Assembly: GCA_023247955.1 (NCBI GenBank)
Contig: JAHFFL010000042.1
Location: forward strand, 1 to 8,023
Source of the DNA: Candidatus Omnitrophota bacterium
GTDB taxonomy: Bacteria > Omnitrophota > Gorgyraeia > 2-02-FULL-51-18
DNA: 8,023 nucleotides
Direction: 5' to 3'
A model generated the notes under the pieces. That model searched no databases and was not told the origin of the DNA. It saw nothing but the letters and a program-made list of their open reading frames with translations. Below are positions 5,821-8,023 of the stretch, in pieces (position 1 is the first letter of the stretch; every line of letters starts with the position of its first letter). A program made the translations under genes and the position numbers.

Positions 5821-5869
5821 TAAAATTACGCTGCGCTTTTTGGACGGACCCGACATGATTTGTGGCGGA
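5821..5869 (+). repeat. Right 49-nt arm of the tRNA-Val insert
   Basis: Exactly as long as the left arm. Read from its outer end inward on the opposite strand: TCCGCC, ACAAATCATG, a spacer, TCC, AAAAAGCGC. The two inner blocks are the same as in the left arm but exchanged, and each starts at the same distance from the end (offsets 6 and 28). The arm is therefore a complement of the left arm with its two blocks swapped, not a plain inverted repeat. Confidence 0.75.
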
Positions 5870-5988
5870 GGTTAGAGCGTCTGATTTACATTCAGAAGGT
5901 CGATGGTTCGAGTCCATCTTCGCCCAAACGGTTTTAACCCGCAATTTTTTATTCTTGCGTAAAATTTCGCACTTTAAAGGGAGCAGGT

Positions 5989-7203
5989 ATGTCATTTGAC
6001 AAGTTAGGGCTTCATCCGGATTTACTCAAAGGAATTCACGATTTAGGTTTTCTGCGCCCGACGCCGGTGCAAGCGGAGAGCATTCCGCATATCCTCGCGC
6101 GCCGCGACATCATCGCGACCGCGCAGACCGGCACCGGCAAGACCGCGGCGTTTGTGCTGCCTATTCTTCATCTGCTGCTTTCGGAAAGAAAGAAAAAGGG
6201 GATCCGTGCCCTGATTCTGGCGCCTACGCGTGAGCTGGCGCTGCAGTCCATGGACCATCTGAAAATGCTTTCGCGCTACGTGCCGCTCAAAGGCCACGCG
6301 ATTTTCGGCGGGGTCCCGATGGAACCCCAAATCCGCGCCCTGTCGCACGGGCTGGACATCGTCTCGGCCACGCCGGGCCGGCTCTTGGACCACGTGTATT
6401 CCGGCCGCATCGATTTTGGAGCGCTTGAGATCTTTGTCCTGGACGAGGCGGACCGCATGATGGACATGGGTTTTTTGCCGGATATCCAGCGCATTGTTTC
6501 CCTTTTGCCTCCGAAGCGCCAAAGTCTTATTTTCTCCGCGACGATGCCCGATGAGATCATGAAGCTGACGAACAAGGTTTGCCACGACCCGGTGCGCGTG
6601 CAAATCGGGTTCAAGACCTCGCCGCCGACCGGCATACGCCATGCGGTTTATCCGGTCCCGTTTCATCAAAAGAGCGAGCTTCTTTTGAGACTTTTAAACG
6701 ACGTCAAGATGTCATCAGTCCTTGTTTTCACACGGACCAAATCCCGCGCTGAGAAGCTTGCCCAGACGCTCGAACGGGCGGGTCTGCGGATATCTTTGAT
6801 TCACGGGGACCGGAGCCAGGGGCAGCGGCTGCGGGCGCTTGAGCAATTCAAGCGTGGGAGAAGTCCCGTCCTTGTGGCCACCGACGTCGCGGCGCGAGGG
6901 ATAGACGTGAAGGACATTTCCCATGTGATCAATTTTGACGTGCCGCAAACGCCCGAAGACTATATCCACCGCATCGGAAGAACCGCCCGCGCCGAAGCCA
7001 CCGGCGATGCCTTTAGTCTCGTCGCGCCGGACGAGGAGGAAATGATACGGGAGATAGAGCGCGTCATTAATCAACGGCTGCCGCGCATCACGCTTCCCGA
7101 TTTCAATTATAAAAAGGCCCATCCCCATCCGGCCCCCAAGGCCCATTTCCGGCCGTTTTCAAGGCATCCCCAAGGGAACTACCACCGCCGCCCAAGACGT
7201 TAG
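5989..7203 (+). CDS. rhlE: DEAD-box ATP-dependent RNA helicase, RhlE type
   Basis: This 404-aa protein has the full two-lobed DEAD-box core. The Q-motif region (F3, then GFLRPTPVQ to residue 28) is followed by motif I AQTGTGKT (45-52), Ia PTRELA (79-84), GG (107-108), Ib TPGR (128-131) and II DEAD (152-155). Motif III SAT (183-185), IV VFTRTK (246-251), V ATDVAARGID (297-306) and VI HRIGRTAR (327-334) complete the core. It unwinds short RNA duplexes with ATP, in ribosome assembly or mRNA turnover. The short basic His/Pro/Arg tail after about residue 375 (ending HRRPRR) matches RhlE-type tails that bind RNA non-specifically. The start at 5989 follows GGGAG and AGG at 5979-5987. It lies 62 nt after the interrupted tRNA; TAAAAT at 5960-5965 could be its -10, but no good -35 is seen. 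The SDR gene follows by 9 nt. Confidence 0.95.
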   Translation: MSFDKLGLHPDLLKGIHDLGFLRPTPVQAESIPHILARRDIIATAQTGTGKTAAFVLPILHLLLSERKKKGIRALILAPTRELALQSMDHLKMLSRYVPLKGHAIFGGVPMEPQIRALSHGLDIVSATPGRLLDHVYSGRIDFGALEIFVLDEADRMMDMGFLPDIQRIVSLLPPKRQSLIFSATMPDEIMKLTNKVCHDPVRVQIGFKTSPPTGIRHAVYPVPFHQKSELLLRLLNDVKMSSVLVFTRTKSRAEKLAQTLERAGLRISLIHGDRSQGQRLRALEQFKRGRSPVLVATDVAARGIDVKDISHVINFDVPQTPEDYIHRIGRTARAEATGDAFSLVAPDEEEMIREIERVINQRLPRITLPDFNYKKAHPHPAPKAHFRPFSRHPQGNYHRRPRR

Positions 7204-7212
7204 TCCATTCCT

Positions 7213-8007
7213 ATGAGCGTGTTCAAACAAAAAATTGCAGTAGTTACCGGCGCCTCAAGCGGCATTGGTCTTGAGCTTGCCAAGCTTCTAGCCCAAGAGG
7301 GCGCGGACCTTGTGTTGGTGGCCAGAGACGCGGCGAAGCTTGAGAAGACGGCGGCTTTATTGAGAGCCGGCAAGGCCGCGAACATCACGGTGATCTCAAA
7401 AGACCTGGCCGTCGATGGCGCGCCGAGGGAATTATTTGAAGAGATCCGCCGCCGCGGGATGGAGGCGGATATTCTAATCAACAACGCCGGCTTTGGCACT
7501 TTGGGCGAATTTCATTCCGCTGATCTTGGAAAATCCCTCGCGATGATCGACCTTCATGTCCGGTCGCTTACGGCGCTTACTTTTCTTTTTCTGGGGCCTA
7601 TGGTCAAAAGGTCCGGCGGCTGGATCCTGAACGTGGCCTCGACGGCCGGTTTTCAAGCGGTGCCGACAGAGGCCGTGTATGCCGCGACCAAGGCCTATGT
7701 GATCCATTTCTCGGAGGCGCTTAGTGAAGAACTGCGCGGCACTGGGGTAAGGGTAAGCTGTCTCTGCCCAGGTCCCACCGAGACACCGTTTTTCGGAAAA
7801 GATTTTTCCCCCTCGAAAATAATGCGAAAAGTCATGATGGATCCGCGCCGCGTCGCCGAGTGCGGACTGCGCGCGCTTAAAGACGGGAAACCGCTGTCGA
7901 TCGCCGGTTTTCCGAACCGTACCGCCCAGTTTTTTGGGCGCTTTCTTCCGAGAAAATTCGTCGCCCGTGCCGCCCACCGGATGGTAAAATCGCAGGGAGA
8001 TCCTTGA
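7213..8007 (+). CDS. Short-chain dehydrogenase/reductase (classical SDR, DltE-like)
   Basis: This 264-aa NAD(P)-dependent oxidoreductase has a Rossmann fold. The cofactor-binding TGASSGIG is at 12-19, an Arg at 38 (VAR) suggests NADP(H) preference, and NNAG is at 90-93. The catalytic Ser is S143 and the Tyr/Lys pair is Y156 and K160 (YAATK). CPGPTETPF (185-193) is the usual post-active-site loop. The fourth catalytic position, normally Asn in an L-N-V context, reads L-H-V here (H115), coded by CAT. The substrate is unknown; this SDR subgroup acts on varied carbonyls and includes DltE-like proteins. The basic C-terminal tail (RFLPRKFVARAAHRMVKS) may touch the membrane. The gene starts 9 nt after the helicase stop and has no Shine-Dalgarno, so it is probably co-transcribed. 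The stop at 8005-8007 is inside the window. Confidence 0.92.
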   Translation: MSVFKQKIAVVTGASSGIGLELAKLLAQEGADLVLVARDAAKLEKTAALLRAGKAANITVISKDLAVDGAPRELFEEIRRRGMEADILINNAGFGTLGEFHSADLGKSLAMIDLHVRSLTALTFLFLGPMVKRSGGWILNVASTAGFQAVPTEAVYAATKAYVIHFSEALSEELRGTGVRVSCLCPGPTETPFFGKDFSPSKIMRKVMMDPRRVAECGLRALKDGKPLSIAGFPNRTAQFFGRFLPRKFVARAAHRMVKSQGDP

Positions 8008-8023
8008 GCTCCTCCGTTAAATA

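Larger units (their letters stand above)
5698..5869 (+). other. 172-nt tRNA-carrying insert in the D-loop of the outer tRNA-Val
   Basis: The insert starts with TCCGCC (5698-5703) and ends with the inverted copy GGCGGA (5864-5869). It is built as 49-nt left arm, 74-nt tRNA-Val, 49-nt right arm. It has no reading frame of note and no clear target-site duplication. It lacks group I or group II intron features that I could recognise, and it is far too short for an intron with a ribozyme core. It could be a miniature mobile element carrying a replacement tRNA, or an intron-like RNA insert. Boundaries assume that the undisturbed D-loop read AGTTGGTTA, as in ordinary tRNA-Val. Confidence 0.75.
5681..5926 (+). 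tRNA. tRNA-Val(UAC) interrupted in the D-loop by 172 nt (halves 5681-5697 and 5870-5926)
   Basis: The 5' half holds GGGCGAA, TA, the D-stem GCTC and AGTT. The 3' half begins GGTTA, GAGC and carries the rest. Joined, they give a 74-nt cloverleaf. The acceptor stem pairs 7/7 (GGGCGAA with TTCGCCC at 5919-5925) and the D-stem 4/4. The anticodon stem pairs 5/5 (TCTGA/TCAGA) around loop TTTACAT with anticodon TAC at 5887-5889. The T-arm is GATGG TTCGAGT CCATC, and the discriminator A is at 5926; no CCA is encoded. All the usual invariant bases (T8, A14, G18-G19, A21, T33, TTC, A58) are there. The break lies exactly between positions 17 and 18. Nothing else in the gene has decayed, so either the insertion is recent or the RNA is somehow restored. 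Without removal of the insert it would not be a normal tRNA. Confidence 0.85.

Noticed and set aside
5698..5869. Group I or group II self-splicing intron in the outer tRNA
   Set aside because: Apart from the inner tRNA only 98 nt remain, too few for either ribozyme core, and I see no conserved core elements or a domain V-like hairpin. The position (D-loop) is also unlike known bacterial tRNA introns.
5780..5995. Minus-strand 71-aa frame containing MDSNHRPSE and SVGFEPTTPSV
   Set aside because: These peptides are the well-known artefact of translating tRNA genes in antisense. The frame runs across the inner tRNA and the 3' half of the outer one.
6967..6990. Motif VI of the helicase reads HRIGRTAR instead of the textbook HRIGRTGR
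   Set aside because: This variant is, to my knowledge, common among RhlE-type helicases and keeps the arginines that contact ATP, so it is not a sign of inactivation.

Overview
The window looks like a chromosomal segment of a Gram-negative-type bacterium. One product has a Sec signal peptide, gene starts are a mix of Shine-Dalgarno and apparently leaderless ones, promoters are of sigma-70 type, and the tRNA genes do not encode CCA. The combination (HTTM membrane protein, short CstA, FIST protein, heptad-repeat secreted protein) would fit an uncultured lineage such as Omnitrophota, but nothing here fixes the taxonomy.

Layout. Positions 1-961 (minus strand) hold a two-gene unit: a small membrane-anchored protein of unknown function, overlapping by 7 nt an HTTM-type multi-pass membrane protein that runs off the left edge. 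Divergently, 999-4842 (plus) is a likely operon: a short YgfZ-type folate-binding protein, a CstA carbon-starvation/peptide-type transporter, a FIST sensory protein 3 nt downstream of it, and a pterin-4a-carbinolamine dehydratase 10 nt after that. A good extended -10 promoter at 4836-4863 then drives a secreted protein made largely of ten His/Asp/Arg/Glu-rich heptads (4896-5612).

The most striking part is 5681-5926. A complete tRNA-Val(UAC) at 5747-5820 sits inside the D-loop of a second tRNA-Val(UAC). The outer tRNA's 5' half is 5681-5697 and its 3' half is 5870-5926. Joined, the halves give a perfect 74-nt cloverleaf. The 172-nt insert consists of the inner tRNA flanked by two arms of exactly 49 nt. 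The arms end in the inverted repeat TCCGCC/GGCGGA and carry two further complementary blocks in swapped order, so the two long pairings would cross like a pseudoknot. This could be a small tRNA-carrying mobile element or an unusual tRNA intron; the sequence alone cannot decide.

To the right, 5989-8007 holds a RhlE-type DEAD-box RNA helicase and a short-chain dehydrogenase/reductase, probably co-transcribed. The SDR has His where the family's catalytic Asn normally lies.
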